Source of the DNA: Liolophura sinensis
Taxonomy: Eukaryota > Mollusca > Polyplacophora > Chitonida > Chitonidae
NCBI RefSeq assembly: GCF_032854445.1
Contig: NC_088300.1
Span: 27,387,608-27,451,607, forward strand
Direction: 5' to 3'
DNA length: 64,000 bases
Shown: positions 24,979 to 36,739 of the stretch, one piece after another
Numbering within the stretch: position 1 is the first letter of the stretch
Layout of the letters: each line of letters opens with the position of its first letter
The notes under the pieces: model-generated
Databases searched by the model: none
Told to the model about the DNA's origin: nothing
The model's input: only the letters and a program-made list of their open reading frames with translations
Translations under genes and position numbers: made by a program

Positions 24979-27900
24979 GATGAGCAAGGAAGTATTTTGT
25001 TGTTTTTTCCTCTCAGTATTCATGTACACAGCACAGGTAAATGTCTAACAGGGAAATATTTCCTGGATTTATAATGAAAATGTCATCCAGCACGACCCAT
25101 TGTCTCAAAAATTTGTAAATGACACAGATGAAAGTACCAGAAAGTAATGACAGTTGCGAAGTTTTGTGAAAGTGGGCCCAAACTTTCTCAATCTCTCCCT
25201 TGCTCCGTTCTGTTTCAAAAGAAAATCCTCCCCTAACTGAAACAGTCTGCCTCTCGTTCAGAGTTGAATTGGTTTGTTGTTTTATGTTGTAATAAAGAAT
25301 ATTTCACACGCATGACTGTTGAGGAGAAAGAAACTGAACGCAACCAGGAGGAAACTAAGTTTCAAGGAGCCTCGAGAAAAATGATGATTCACTTCCTGCA
25401 GACTTTGTCTAAATCAGTAAGAGTAGTTTTAAGTAAAGAAGAGCAAGGAAATATTGTATGTATTTACAGATCTAACACATCTAGTATTCATACACTATCA
25501 TAAATAATGGTGGCTCTCCAGTGATTTTTTACAAAACGCTGTAACCAAGCAAACAGATAAAATGATTTTTTTATTTATTTATTCCTGTCCATACAAAAAA
25601 AACATAACTATATTGTGCACTCGTCCTTTTGCAACAATATATTAATGTCCATATATTAGCACTAATATAGCTGCCAATCCAAAAGGTTGTATACAAAATA
25701 CAACAAAGAAAAAGGTCACCCCCCAAGAAGGGTAAAAAAATATAAGCAAACTTATTTTGTACAGCATGTTAATGTTTAACAGCTAAAAACTATCACAAAG
25801 ATAACATTCATATGAATCATTAGCATGTAGTATCCATAACAACCAACACTTCACATACAATACAGGGGCGTAGGAAGCAAATGAGAAGTGGGGTTGGGGG
25901 TTGGGGGGGACATTATCTTGACCAATGAGGGGAAGGTCCAGAGCCACCAAGGCCCCGGAAGCTCTTGGATTCAATATAACCTTACAAACATTTTCGCATG
26001 TTTTAAGAGAAAACAAATGTCCATCAACAAGTATGTGATGAAATATACTGCACATTTTGGCAAAAATCCCTAATCAGATCGCTTTCATACTTTACATGCC
26101 ATGTGAGTTGTAAAATATTTACTCAAATAGCGCATGCGGATAAACTGAACAATGTTAATTGTACAATGACCACTATAATCAGGCCCAGAAGCAGCAACGT
26201 GGAGAGATGGTGGGGTTGTACATAGGCAAGATGAAAGACTATCTCAGTCAATTATAGGCGAGGGTCCAGGACCCATCCTCACCCTGGAAGTTCTGAGATT
26301 CCAGATGTCCAGAGACAGGTTCTAAACTCCTTTCCCACCAATTAAAGCAAATAGAAACAGAGCCTTTAACTTCAAAAATATTGAAAATTTGTGTGCTAAG
26401 ATGGAGCTGATCTGAATGGGGAGCTAGGGGCATCCACAAACTCACAAAAGGGAATTCCCATTCAACATTATGATAAAAACCTAGGTAAACTTGATATCCT
26501 AACATTCTTTGTGATACAAAAATTTAAAGAAATGTTTAACATCTGATTCAAAATAGTTCAGAAAGCACTGAACATTCACTCTAAGTTATTTTTTTTTATA
26601 TGGTTTGGTCAAAAAGTTGGAGGGCCAGAACATATGTTGGCCCCCAACCTTTGAAAGAATTGGGGCACAGGTCTCCCTGCCCTATCCCTCCCCACTCCCC
26701 TCCTCCACTTAAAATGCCTTTGCAATAACGTCAAATCAACAAGAAAAATGAATATGGGTGTACAGTTTATGATCTCCCAAATATATAAATGTATCTACAA
26801 ATTCACCAATTATAGGCATTAATAAATAGAACTACATGTGTACTTATCCACATTTGCATGTAATTATTGATGAGCATGTGAAAACTCATGCATTTCACAG
26901 AAAGAATTTACATCATGGGATCGAGGGACCCGATACAATTATCCTGATGCTTATCTCTGGAGTTCATTAATATTGAGGATAATATTGGGTGTGAAGAAAC
27001 TGAAATGAGAGTATAAAGTACAATAATAATAATACAATATTGCACACATTGGTTTCAAGAATGATAAAAAATATTTTGTTTAAATTCTAAAAAAGTTTAA
27101 ATATAAATTCTTATATAGTTAACAAAAAACATATACTAATTTAACATATTCAAAATATTTCATAGGTTGCTGAACACATTATAATGGCAGCTTTATCTCT
27201 GGTGGTATAATTGAGCTGAGCAGGTAAGAGATCAATCCCAACCCTCAACAAGTTAAATGCAATTCCAATATACATGTAAAAGTGACTTTGGTGAGGTTTG
27301 AACATACAGTAATGTCAGTGTGTAGTCAAAATGATTATGTATATACAGGAAAAACCGGACAAGTCCGTTTGGTGAGTGGCCAGTGGAGCTTGTCAGTATT
27401 ATTACATACATGTACAACAAACTCAACAGCCAACCAGTATTATTAATTAACACCAAGATTGATTTTTCAGTGGTTAGTGTACAACACAAAAAAAAAAAAA
27501 AAACACAAAATTTTATGTTTACCGCAAAGATGAAGAAATACTCACAATATTAAGCTGGAAAACAAAGTTGCATCTGTAAAATTATGAACTGGAATTAAAA
27601 TTTCTGTTTCACGAAAAACTTTGTGTTTCCTCTTGACCAGGACATACATATAAACAAAAAAATAATTGAAAGTGTTGAAAGAGACAGACCTTGTTGTGTA
27701 ATGTACCAAATGCAAAATAGAGACAAAAATCTTCAACAAATTTAACCAGCAAAATATAACTTGAGATGAAAATTCTGAACATTACAATCCTACAGTCTCA
27801 ACATGTAATATGTAGGTGGTCATATTTTTTTTCTTTTTTTTGAGTGTTTGAAAAATTATTATGCACATTATAAATGCTACTAGGATTCAGTTATCCATTA

Positions 27901-28198
27901 CATTTGTAAGATAACAATATTACAACACCTATGCATGCACCTGTGATCACATTCAGTGACACTAAAGTGTTCTAGCTGTCTCTCACATCTGCACAAACTG
28001 GTCAATGTTCTAAAATAATTTCTTCAAGCTTTACTGTTACTTTTATGGTTTCGATATTTGGCAGGCGGTATTTTTGGCATACAGTATATAATACAGTCTG
28101 GTTTTCAACCAGGGACACCATTAAAAGAAGGTGGGAGTTGGTGTATGAAAATAAAGGTCAAGAACCAGCCTGATTACTACACCACACCTACATGTATA
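24979..28198. other. Region between convergent LNX and kelch-b561 genes
   Basis: Nothing coding is recognised. A diverged 3' SINE-like remnant lies at about 25270-25320 on the minus strand (TTTTATGTTGTAATAAAGAATATTTCAC on the plus strand, compare TTTTACGCCGTACTCAAG and AATATTTCAC). Two decayed, similar modules occur at about 25864-25990 and 26181-26330 (GGAAGGTCCAGAGCC then CCCCGGAAGCTCTTGGATTC, against CGAGGGTCCAGGACC then CCCTGGAAGTTCTGAGATTC). An A-run is at 27487-27503. The 3' UTR of the minus-strand kelch-b561 gene should lie at the right of this region, but its end is not clear. Confidence 0.4.
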
Positions 28199-31100
28199 TC
28201 ACAGACGAGAAACTTCTACCATCGGTGGACTAACACGATAATTTGAAGGACCCACCCGTGTTTGGTCAAGGTCATCCATATTGCCCTTGACAAACAACTC
28301 CTTAGCCTGTTGCCGATCCTGGTGGCGCTTGAGGATTTCCACGATGAAATAGATGATGAATAGGAGACAGAGGTAGGTGATCCACAGGGCCCAGATGACG
28401 ATGTTTGCCACAGCCAGGAATACCCCAAGGGTGATGTTCACCAGAGCTAGGAGCAGAGCCAAGCGGCCATTGGTGTGGTGAATCCACCGCCAGATTAGTC
28501 GCGCGCTTGACTCGTCTACCAGTAGAACGGTTTTATGGGGTCGACTACAAAGACAATCACAGACTTAAAGAGGATATTTCATGGCAAGTGTATGCTATAC
28601 AAGTATTTTGACAGGTGTAATTTGCTAATTCAGCATAAATCAACATACAAGCATAAATGTATGTTCTTAAACTAAACTTAAATTACTATTATATTGTAGC
28701 AAGCAAATTTGAAAAAACCAGAGAGGTGCCACGTAAGGTCAGTAAAATAGTGTCCAATAACATTCACTTTCAATAGTCCTACCTGTAATGAGAGGCAGAA
28801 ATGAAAAAAAATATACAAAATTTAAAAGCTACTTTTACATGAATCGGTTCACAAGATATTGCAGTAATTTTGGATGGACAACTGGTTGGACATGACTGAC
28901 AATAGCCTTTGGCTGAATCTGCTATGGTAACATAGGAATAAAGAGATGCAAAGCTTTCCATATGTAATTTAGCCAGATGTATTCAATTGATATATATGTA
29001 CTCACAGTACAGCATTTATTGGCTGTAAAATGCCTAGGATCATGACAATAAGACCGAGGATTCCATGTGTGAATCTAAAATGGTCAAACTGCACAGAGAA
29101 GACTGCAAATACAAATCCCGCTATGGAGCAACACAGTCCAGATATCTGAAAGCCAAAGTACCCGAGGGCTTTAAAAAGAATGTGAATCCTCATGAGGACA
29201 ACAAATATAACACCACTTGTGTTTTATTGTGTGAAGTTTAATTTAACAGACATACTCATTCCACTTATAAGATAGCAATGAGGTCCAGTTTACAAGTGGT
29301 AGAAACTGGTCAGAGCTATGAGAAAACTGTCACAGGTCAACCAGTCGTTGAACTTCCCCTTAATACCGAACACCAAGAAAAGTCTATGTTGCAGCACCAA
29401 AAGTAATATTTTATGAAATTTGGTTGCCTCTAAAAATGTAATTTTTGGGTGAAATTAGCAAACTTTTAGTAAGGACGTTTTCTGCATACTGCCACCTACT
29501 TGTACTGTTGTATGAAAATAAAACCAGAATGGATTTCTGTGACGGGCATATCTAGCAACGAAGGCTCCCCACTGGAGAAAAACTCCCCAGCCAATTGTCA
29601 TGAGGATTCCATGGACCATGATCATATTGAAAAATCGCTGAGAACAGTCAATCCTTTCTGCGCTATCAGCAGTCAACGCATTTCCATGAAGAAGCCAAAG
29701 ATCATTCAGAAGAGCACCTCTGGACAGAAAATAATCAACCACTTCATTATTGTATCAACTAACGGTATACTGTCTAACAAAGAATGAATGACTTAAGCCT
29801 ATGATTAAAACGATATCACAGTGATTAACATAATGCAAGTAAGCCTTAATTAAAATTACCACCTTTTCTCTGAATGAATTCAATTTTAAGCTTTGAAGAC
29901 AAAAAAGTTGCATTGAGAAATTACATACTGTTGAGGTTTTATATAATCCATCACATGCATAACAGGACATACTGCATATACGCATACGCTCACAGTTTTC
30001 AGATGCACACCAATTCAAAAACATATCTATATAATGACACACCCTTCAGTCTCAAATCCTCCAAACATATAGACACCCTCTTCTCCCGTGGCCATGGCAA
30101 CGGATGCTCTCTTACTGGGGTAGGTGTCCTACCAGAAACATATATTACATATGTGAGTAGGTAGAGAAATTATTCAGGTAATGGGTGTATTTATAAGGAC
30201 AGGTATCTTATCCCGTCACAAGTGTTTTCTTATAATCAACAAATCCCCCCACCACCACCACCTTAATTAAAATTGGAATATAATTCTGTTAAAAACATAC
30301 CCCACAACAACAACAAAGGACAAGAAAAGAAGGTTTTGAAGGAAAGCCAAGATAATATAAATTTCAATTTTCTTTGCCCTTACTCTACTTTCAAAACCTT
30401 TGCATGTTAAGAGACGGGTGAATATCCTATGTTATAATCAACCTGCATTGTGTCCATGTCTCTATTTGTAATACAAATATACACATCTTAACACACTTAA
30501 TTTACATCATTATTTACAAATGTACAATGTATTTTAACCAATACACCTATTTTTTCCATGCGTATCTTCCACTGATAACCTTGGACACTATGCAATGATT
30601 TTACACATCTTTCTGCCTATGATTAGACATTTTTATGCTGCTTCATCACATTGATACAAGATCAAGGGAAATAACTCACTTAACTTTCCCTTACCTGAGA
30701 ACTTAACGTTTTCCTCCGTGTCCACAGTCCTGAGCCAGGATTTAACAATCCAATTTCGTTTTCTTTAGTAGGCACAGTCTAAAAGTATGACAAAAAGGTA
30801 TGAAAAATGCTATCAAATATCCAAACAAGACACGTAGATGCGGTGTAAATATTCAGTTCCCTTTTGTAATTGTGAAAAAACTTTACCACGAAACAATCAA
30901 TGTTAATATCTATGAAGACATACACTAGTATACATGTAATACATAGAGACAGTGTTAACTCTGTATGAATCAAATTTATCTGTGCTAAATCTGCATTAAA
31001 CATATATACATGTATTTGTTCCCATGGAATAGTACATTACACTATGAGGGAAGCATTCCTATATTATGAACTGGATTCCCCTTTTGTAGGCTAAATCTTT

Positions 31101-34100
31101 GTTTACGCTACATAAAATGCTGCAAAATGCCGTCACTGAATGACACTAATGGGGAAAAATTTCTGTACTTTTAGTCTAACTTTAGATTGTGCAAAGTCAT
31201 ACACCTAAATGAACCCACATAATTCTAATATTTCACTGTATCTTATTCAGTCAAAAATCTCCCACCACAACTGACCCTATAGACAAAAATATAAAAATAG
31301 TTAGGAATAGTTTTCTGTGGTTTTTCTACTAATGCTTATTTCATGTTTTTTTCTAGCACTTGGTATTACATTGGATATAGATGTACCTCTAGGACCTGTG
31401 GCGTTTTGTTTATTCCTCCATACAGGACCACTCTCCTCTCTCCTGTGCTGATTGGTAGCATAGCCATGGCAGCATACATACTGTAGACAAAAAGGTGTAA
31501 CATTTCACTCATTTCTGGTTACAGAAACTTTGTTAAACATAATTAATATCATGATCGCATGTAAATGCATAGCTATACACCAATTCTATCCACATAAATT
31601 TAATACTTTTCAAATTGCACGCATTAATTGTCAACATAAGTCTGCATACCCTCTTCCAAGCAAATAACAAAATTCTATTTCTTGTGGAAGATATTTCATA
31701 AGAATTTAATCTTTGACTTTCAAGTACTTTCTCTGTTTCAGTATTATTGTTTCAATATTATTGTTTTATTATTGTGTCAGCATTATCGTTTTACTATTGC
31801 TGTTTCAGTATTATTGTTTCAATATTATTGTTTTATTATTGTGTCAGCATTATTGTTTTACTATTACTGTTTCAGTATTATTGTTTCACTATTATTGTTT
31901 TATTATTGTTTCAGTATTATTGTTTCAGTATTAATGATTATTATTTACATTTTGTGTCTAATGAAAGATACTGATACTTTTTAAATAGCTATGGCTCATT
32001 TGTATAGAATATCTCCTACTTGTTTTTGAATACTATATTTACATGTATGTAAGGTCATTTGATGTCTCACCTCGGCATAACACAATCCTGTAACTTTGTC
32101 CAGAGTTTTGACCTACCATCAAATAGCCATGAGTCCCCAGACGGGCAGGGGCCAGCCACACCACCACCTCTGGTAAACAATACAATATGTATGTACTGTA
32201 TTTTTTCAACCTTTTTGCATGAAATTCAAAAAGTGGTATCCTATGTAGAAAGTGGTATCCTATGTAGATCGATAAAATTATATTGTTTGTGAATTAGGGA
32301 ATACATAACAAAATGCCTATAGCTTTATCCAGAGTCTCAGTAATATAACACGGTATGCAAAAATTAGCAAAATTCATGTAACCATACTATAATTTGACCT
32401 AGTGGCTGGCAACTAAAGTTCTCCTACACATGTACATCAAAAATAAATAAATGAATGAATATGGCTTAACAGTACTATGGCAATACTGTAGCCATATTGT
32501 GGCGATTACACCAGATCTCCATGTTCTTTCAGTGTTAAAACTTTCAAGAAATCAATCTACAATAATTCACATTTGAAAACATTTTTTAAAGACTGAAAAT
32601 TGCCTACGTTAAGCATCCCCCAAAGATGACCAGCTCCTCAGAGTTCACCATGACCCCGCTGTGAAGACATCGTGCATGAGGGTACGTCACGCTGTACGGG
32701 TGACATTGATAACAAGGGAATTCTGAAATCATACAGTGCTTTTAGAGATTTTTTAACCAATTGCATCATCATTATATTCATCATGACTATTACTTTGTAA
32801 CCAGGGACTTCTTTGTGATTCATTATAAACAATTTTCAATTTGATACTTTTGACGAAACAAATGTTGGGATTAGTCTAAATACAGACGGATAGATTCATC
32901 GGTGGGTAGGTGAAAGGATGGATGGAAGCATGGGTGGGTTGGTGAAAAAATGCATGGGTGGTAGGTCAAATGGATGGATGTGTGAAGTTTGCATTGGTAT
33001 GTAGGTGAATGGGTGAGTGGGTAGGTCAGTGGATGTGTGCATGGGTGGGTAGGTGAATGGTTACATGGGTGAGTAGGTGAATGGTTACATGGGTGAGTAG
33101 GTGAATGGTTACATGGGTGAGTAGGTGAATGGTTACATGGGTGGGTAGGTGAATGGATGGGTGCATAAGCAGGTGAATAGATGCATGGGTGGGTAGGACA
33201 GTGGATGGGTGCCTGGGTGGGTAGGTGAATAGATGCATGGGTGAGTAGGTGAATGGATACATGGGTGGGTAGGTGAATGGATGGGTGCATAAGCAGGTGA
33301 ATAGATGCATGGGTGAGTAGGTGAATGGATACATGGGTGGGTAGGTGAATGGATGGGTGCATAAGTAGGTGAATGGATACATGGGTGAGATAGGTGAATG
33401 GATGGGCGCACAAGTAGGTCAATGGATGGATGGGTGGGTAGGTCAGTGGATGGGTGCATGGGTGGGTAGGTGAATAGATGCATGGGTGAGTAGGTGAATG
33501 AATACATGGATGGGTAGGTGAATGGATGGGTGCACAAGTAGGTGGATGGATTGCTTGGCCGATTGGAGTTTAAAGTCAACTGAAGAATTTTCCACTTCTG
33601 CCAGGTTCTGCTCATTTCCTCTCCAAGTAAACCAGACTGATGATATATCAGTTAAATACTAAGAGCGATAAAAAGCCAATGAAACAAATAATATCAGAGT
33701 TACGAAATCAATAAGAAAGTGTCAATTATTTTTAACAAATTCCACTGTGAAAATATCTACTTTTAGACTCAAAGTGCTCAAAGGCTTTAACTGACTAAAT
33801 CCTCAACAGATATCGGACACAAAAATTAATACATACAATGTGCCAAATATTCATCTTACTTATGGTACCTAAAAATATAGTTATTAAGGAAAATGTAGAA
33901 AAAATTCAGATGCACAAAACTAATGGTACAGGCACAGTGTATACATCAACAGCAGAAGACATAAGACATATACATTTAGAACTCCTGCCAGTTACCTGAG
34001 TGCCAAGATCTCTGATGTACATCGTAGACGACTGTGTCATAGTACCTCTGCTTGGAGAAGCCCATGGACACGTACAGGTGTGGGGAACCAGGGAAGATCC

Positions 34101-36739
34101 CACCCGCAGCCCCATATCGTGCCTGAGGGCTGTATGCAAACTGAGAAACACCATTCCATTCACTGGCGCTACAACACACAAATACATCTGTACAATCTAT
34201 ACAAATACAAAATTCTAGACAGATCCCTAGGTTTCATTGTCAAGTTGCCAAGTGATAGCTGTGTCAAAATCATTCTATGAGGTCTTAAATTAAATTTAAA
34301 TCATTTAGTACAGCTATTAGATCTACAAATTCATACAATGTCATATCACTGAACAAAATATCTTCATGCATTTCAAATAGAAAAACAAATATAGTGCAAA
34401 ATTTACCTTAAAAATGAGGGCTGAGGTTGGCCTGGTAACTTCTCCCAGCGTTCTGTCCTAGGGGATGTACAACACATGTAGAGACAAATTCAAAACAACT
34501 CTATACTGCTTACTATGGTAAGCAAGTTCAACAAAATTCCTAAATTCTGGTAATAATTATTCATTGAATGGTTTAACACCAATTATAATAATTAAGACTG
34601 TATGAGTTGATGTGATTGTTTACCTCTTTTTTCCTTTTTTGTGTATATTATTCATTTTCTTGTAGCAAAAAACAAACAATGGTGTGGTTCAAGAAATGCT
34701 GTAGTGTTGTGATTTGGAGTGTATGGGGTACTAGACCTAACTTCGGCAGTTCAAGGGGAAAGGAATATAAAATCTGTATACATCTGGAATGTAGTGTATG
34801 GGCTAGGGGACCTAAAATCTGTAGAGTGGACATCTGGAATGTAGTGTATGGCTACAAGACCTAAAATCTGTACTGTGGAAATCTGGAATGTAGTGTTTCG
34901 GCTACAAGACCTAAAATCTGTAGCTTGGACATTTGGAGAGTGGTGTATGGGCTACGAGACCTAAAATCTGTAGCGTGAGCATTTGGAATGTGGTGTATGG
35001 GCTACAAGACCTAAAATCTGTACTGTGGACATTTGGAATGTGGTGTTTGAGCTACAACACCTAAAATCTGTAGAGTGAGCGTCTGGAATGTAGTGTATTG
35101 GTGACGAGACCTTAAATCTGTAGTGTGGACATTTCAAATGTAACAGCAAGGATGTCAATATAAAATTGATAGTATTGATATCTGTGATGTGTTTCCTTGG
35201 TTACTAGATATAAAATCTTGTGTATTGAAAATTATGTAGTTCAGGAGGTACTGGGTATAAAATTTATAGTGCTGGCTTTTTGAATGTAGTTCAGCAGGTA
35301 GTGGGTATAAAATTTATAGGGCTGACATTTGGAATGTAATTTGTAAGGCTAACTTTAGGAATGTAGTTCAGGGGGCACTGGGTATAAAATCTGCAGCGCT
35401 GACATTTGGAATGTAGTTCTGGGGGTACTGGGTATAAAATTTGTAGTGCTCACATTTGGAATGTAGTTCAGGGGATATTGAGTATAAAATTTGTAGTGCT
35501 AACATTTGGAATGTAGTTCAGGGTGTACTGAGTATAAAATTTGTAGTGCTAACTATTGGAATGTAGTTCTGGGGTTACTGGGTATAAAATCTGCAGTGCT
35601 GACATTTGGAATGTAGTTCAGGGGGTGCGTGGTATAAAATTTGTATTGTTAACTTTTGGAATGTAGTTCAGGGGGTACTGGGTATAAAATTTGTAGTGCT
35701 AACTTTTGGAATGTAGTTCAGGGGATATTGAGTATAAAATTTGTAGTGCTAACTTTTGGAATGTAGTTCAGGGGATATTGAGTATAAAATTTGTAGTGCT
35801 AACTTTTGGAATGTAGTTCAGGGAGTACTGAGTATAAAACTTGTAGTGCTAACTTTTGGAATGTACTTCTGGAGGTACTGGGTATAAAATTTGTAGTGCT
35901 AACTTTTGGAATGTAGTTCAGGGGGTACTGGGTATAAAATCTGCAGTGCTGACATTTGGAATGTAGTTCAGGGGGTACTGGGTATAAAATTTGTAGTGCT
36001 AACTTTTGGAATGTAGCTTTGCCATGCTTTGCTACATGGCTGCATGTTTAATAACAGTGGTATGTCCTAACCTGAATTTAAACACCCAAATGTCATTGTA
36101 GAAAATCTTGTCCCTGCCCTGGCCCGTTGCAACATAGAACTTCCCTTCTGAAACACCGCTGACAAAGCTGTACCTCCCTGATGGATTTGTCTGGCCCATC
36201 ACCTCTCTCCAGTGAGCTGAAAACATTTCACATATATAAAGTACCAATAATAAAAAAAAATAATCCCTATTTGTTTCAGTCACTACGATTGCATATATTT
36301 CAATTTCCTTTCAGAATGAACTCAACCAGAATGAAAACAGAAATCAATAATTATTGTTTTAAGGTACACTTCAACACATGACAAGCATTTGGTATTCACT
36401 CTTTACTGAAAAAAGCACAATACATGATCATATGTGCACTTGAAATCAAATTTAATATGAATTTAAAATATCACCAGGTTGAAGCACTAAGAAAATGTAC
36501 ATATATAGGCTTGCACAGAACTCACCTGAAGAAATGTTGTATATCCAGGTATCATTAAGCATTTTGGAGCTAGACCTACCCCCAAACAACACAAGGATAT
36601 TAAGGGAGAGGTCAAAACCGAGTCCAGCATCACGACGTACAGGTGGCTGAGTGCTGCCTGTGATAACGGGTACCTTCTCCCAGGTCAGCTGTGCCAGACT
36701 CCAGGGCAGGTAACACAGGCATAGCACCCTCAGCAGCAT
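28199..36739 (-). CDS. Signal peptide - kelch repeat - cytochrome b561 transmembrane protein, 12 coding exons
   Basis: Coding exons in transcript order: 36739-36526, 36216-36072, 34457-34407, 34168-33996, 32722-32608, 32169-32071, 31480-31387 (or to 31396), 30778-30695, 30128-30043, 29719-29500, 29145-29006, 28544-28199. All junctions are GT/AG and in frame; the sum is 1767 bases, 588 residues plus TGA. Residues 1-17 (MLLRVLCLCYLPWSLAQ) are a signal peptide. Residues about 35-380 hold roughly six kelch blades, several with the VLFGG/VIFGG/VLYGG/YMFGG strand (for example 50-54). Residues about 383-550 form a b561-type domain of five membrane helices with candidate haem ligands H390 (MVHGILM), H423 (FYFHTTVQ), H454 (FTHGILG) and H497 (WIHHTNGRLA), as in ferric-chelate-reductase-like b561 proteins. 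The tail of about 35 residues is polar. Inferred role: transmembrane electron transfer, with the propeller outside or in a lumen. In familiar animal relatives (FRRS1 type) the ectodomain is DOMON, not kelch. The acceptor CCCTCAG lies directly before the start codon, so a 5' untranslated exon is expected upstream. Confidence 0.85.
29218..29395. repeat. Fragment related to the second tRNA-derived repeat family
   Basis: GTCAACCAGTCGTTGAACTT then CCCCTTAATACCG at about 29337-29370 matches GTCAACCAGTCGTTGCACTA then CCCCTTCAGGATT at 47115-47148 in the repeat at 46926-47210. The rest is diverged. It lies in an intron of the kelch-b561 gene. Confidence 0.45.
31735..31945. repeat. TTATTGTTTCA-rich simple tandem repeat
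   Basis: Short units such as AGTATTATTGTTTC and ATTATTGTTTTATTATTGTG repeat, and a larger block of about 68 bases is duplicated (starting near 31735 and 31803). The three overlapping plus-strand open frames rich in F, Y, C and I come from this tract and are not genes. It is intronic to the kelch-b561 gene. Confidence 0.85.
32229..32267. repeat. Perfect short direct duplication
   Basis: AAAGTGGTATCCTATGTAG occurs twice in immediate succession, 60 bases beyond the acceptor of the kelch-b561 exon at 32169-32071. A small recent tandem duplication. Confidence 0.8.
32880..33560. repeat. 24-bp minisatellite, about 25 or more units
   Basis: The base unit is 24 bases, such as GGTGAATGGTTACATGGGTG plus AGTA (four successive copies at about 33050-33145), varied as GGTGAATAGATGCATGGGTG and GGTGAATGGATGGGTGCATA. 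Several unit types form a higher-order pattern. Because 24 is a multiple of three, long open frames of S, P, T, H, C run through it on the minus strand (32871-33615); these are not genes. It lies in the intron between the kelch-b561 exons at 34168-33996 and 32722-32608. Confidence 0.95.
34715..36015. repeat. 50-bp minisatellite, about 26 units in two subfamilies
   Basis: The period is 50 bases. Left subfamily (about 34715-35160): GGCTACAAGACCTAAAATCT, then GTA.(T/C)GTGGACATTTGGAATG. Right subfamily (about 35230-36015): GTAGTTCAGGGGGTACTGGG, then TATAAAATTTGTAGTGCTAAC and TTTTGGAAT. The shared core (T/C)(C/A)TAAAAT(C/T)TGTAG and A(C)ATTTGGAATGTAG shows common origin. It fills most of the intron between the exons at 36216-36072 and 34457-34407 and ends about 57 bases from the first of these. 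Confidence 0.95.

Noticed and set aside
28216-28487. Alternative minus-strand frames overlapping the last kelch-b561 exon
   Set aside because: The frame with the b561 helix and WIHHTNGR motif continues from the previous exon; the others are shadows.
31682-31984. Overlapping plus-strand frames rich in Y, C, F and I
   Set aside because: They are translations of the TTATTGTTTCA simple repeat in all three frames.
32871-33615. Three long minus-strand frames rich in S, P, T, H and C
   Set aside because: They are read-throughs of the 24-bp minisatellite, whose period is a multiple of three. There are no flanking coding features.
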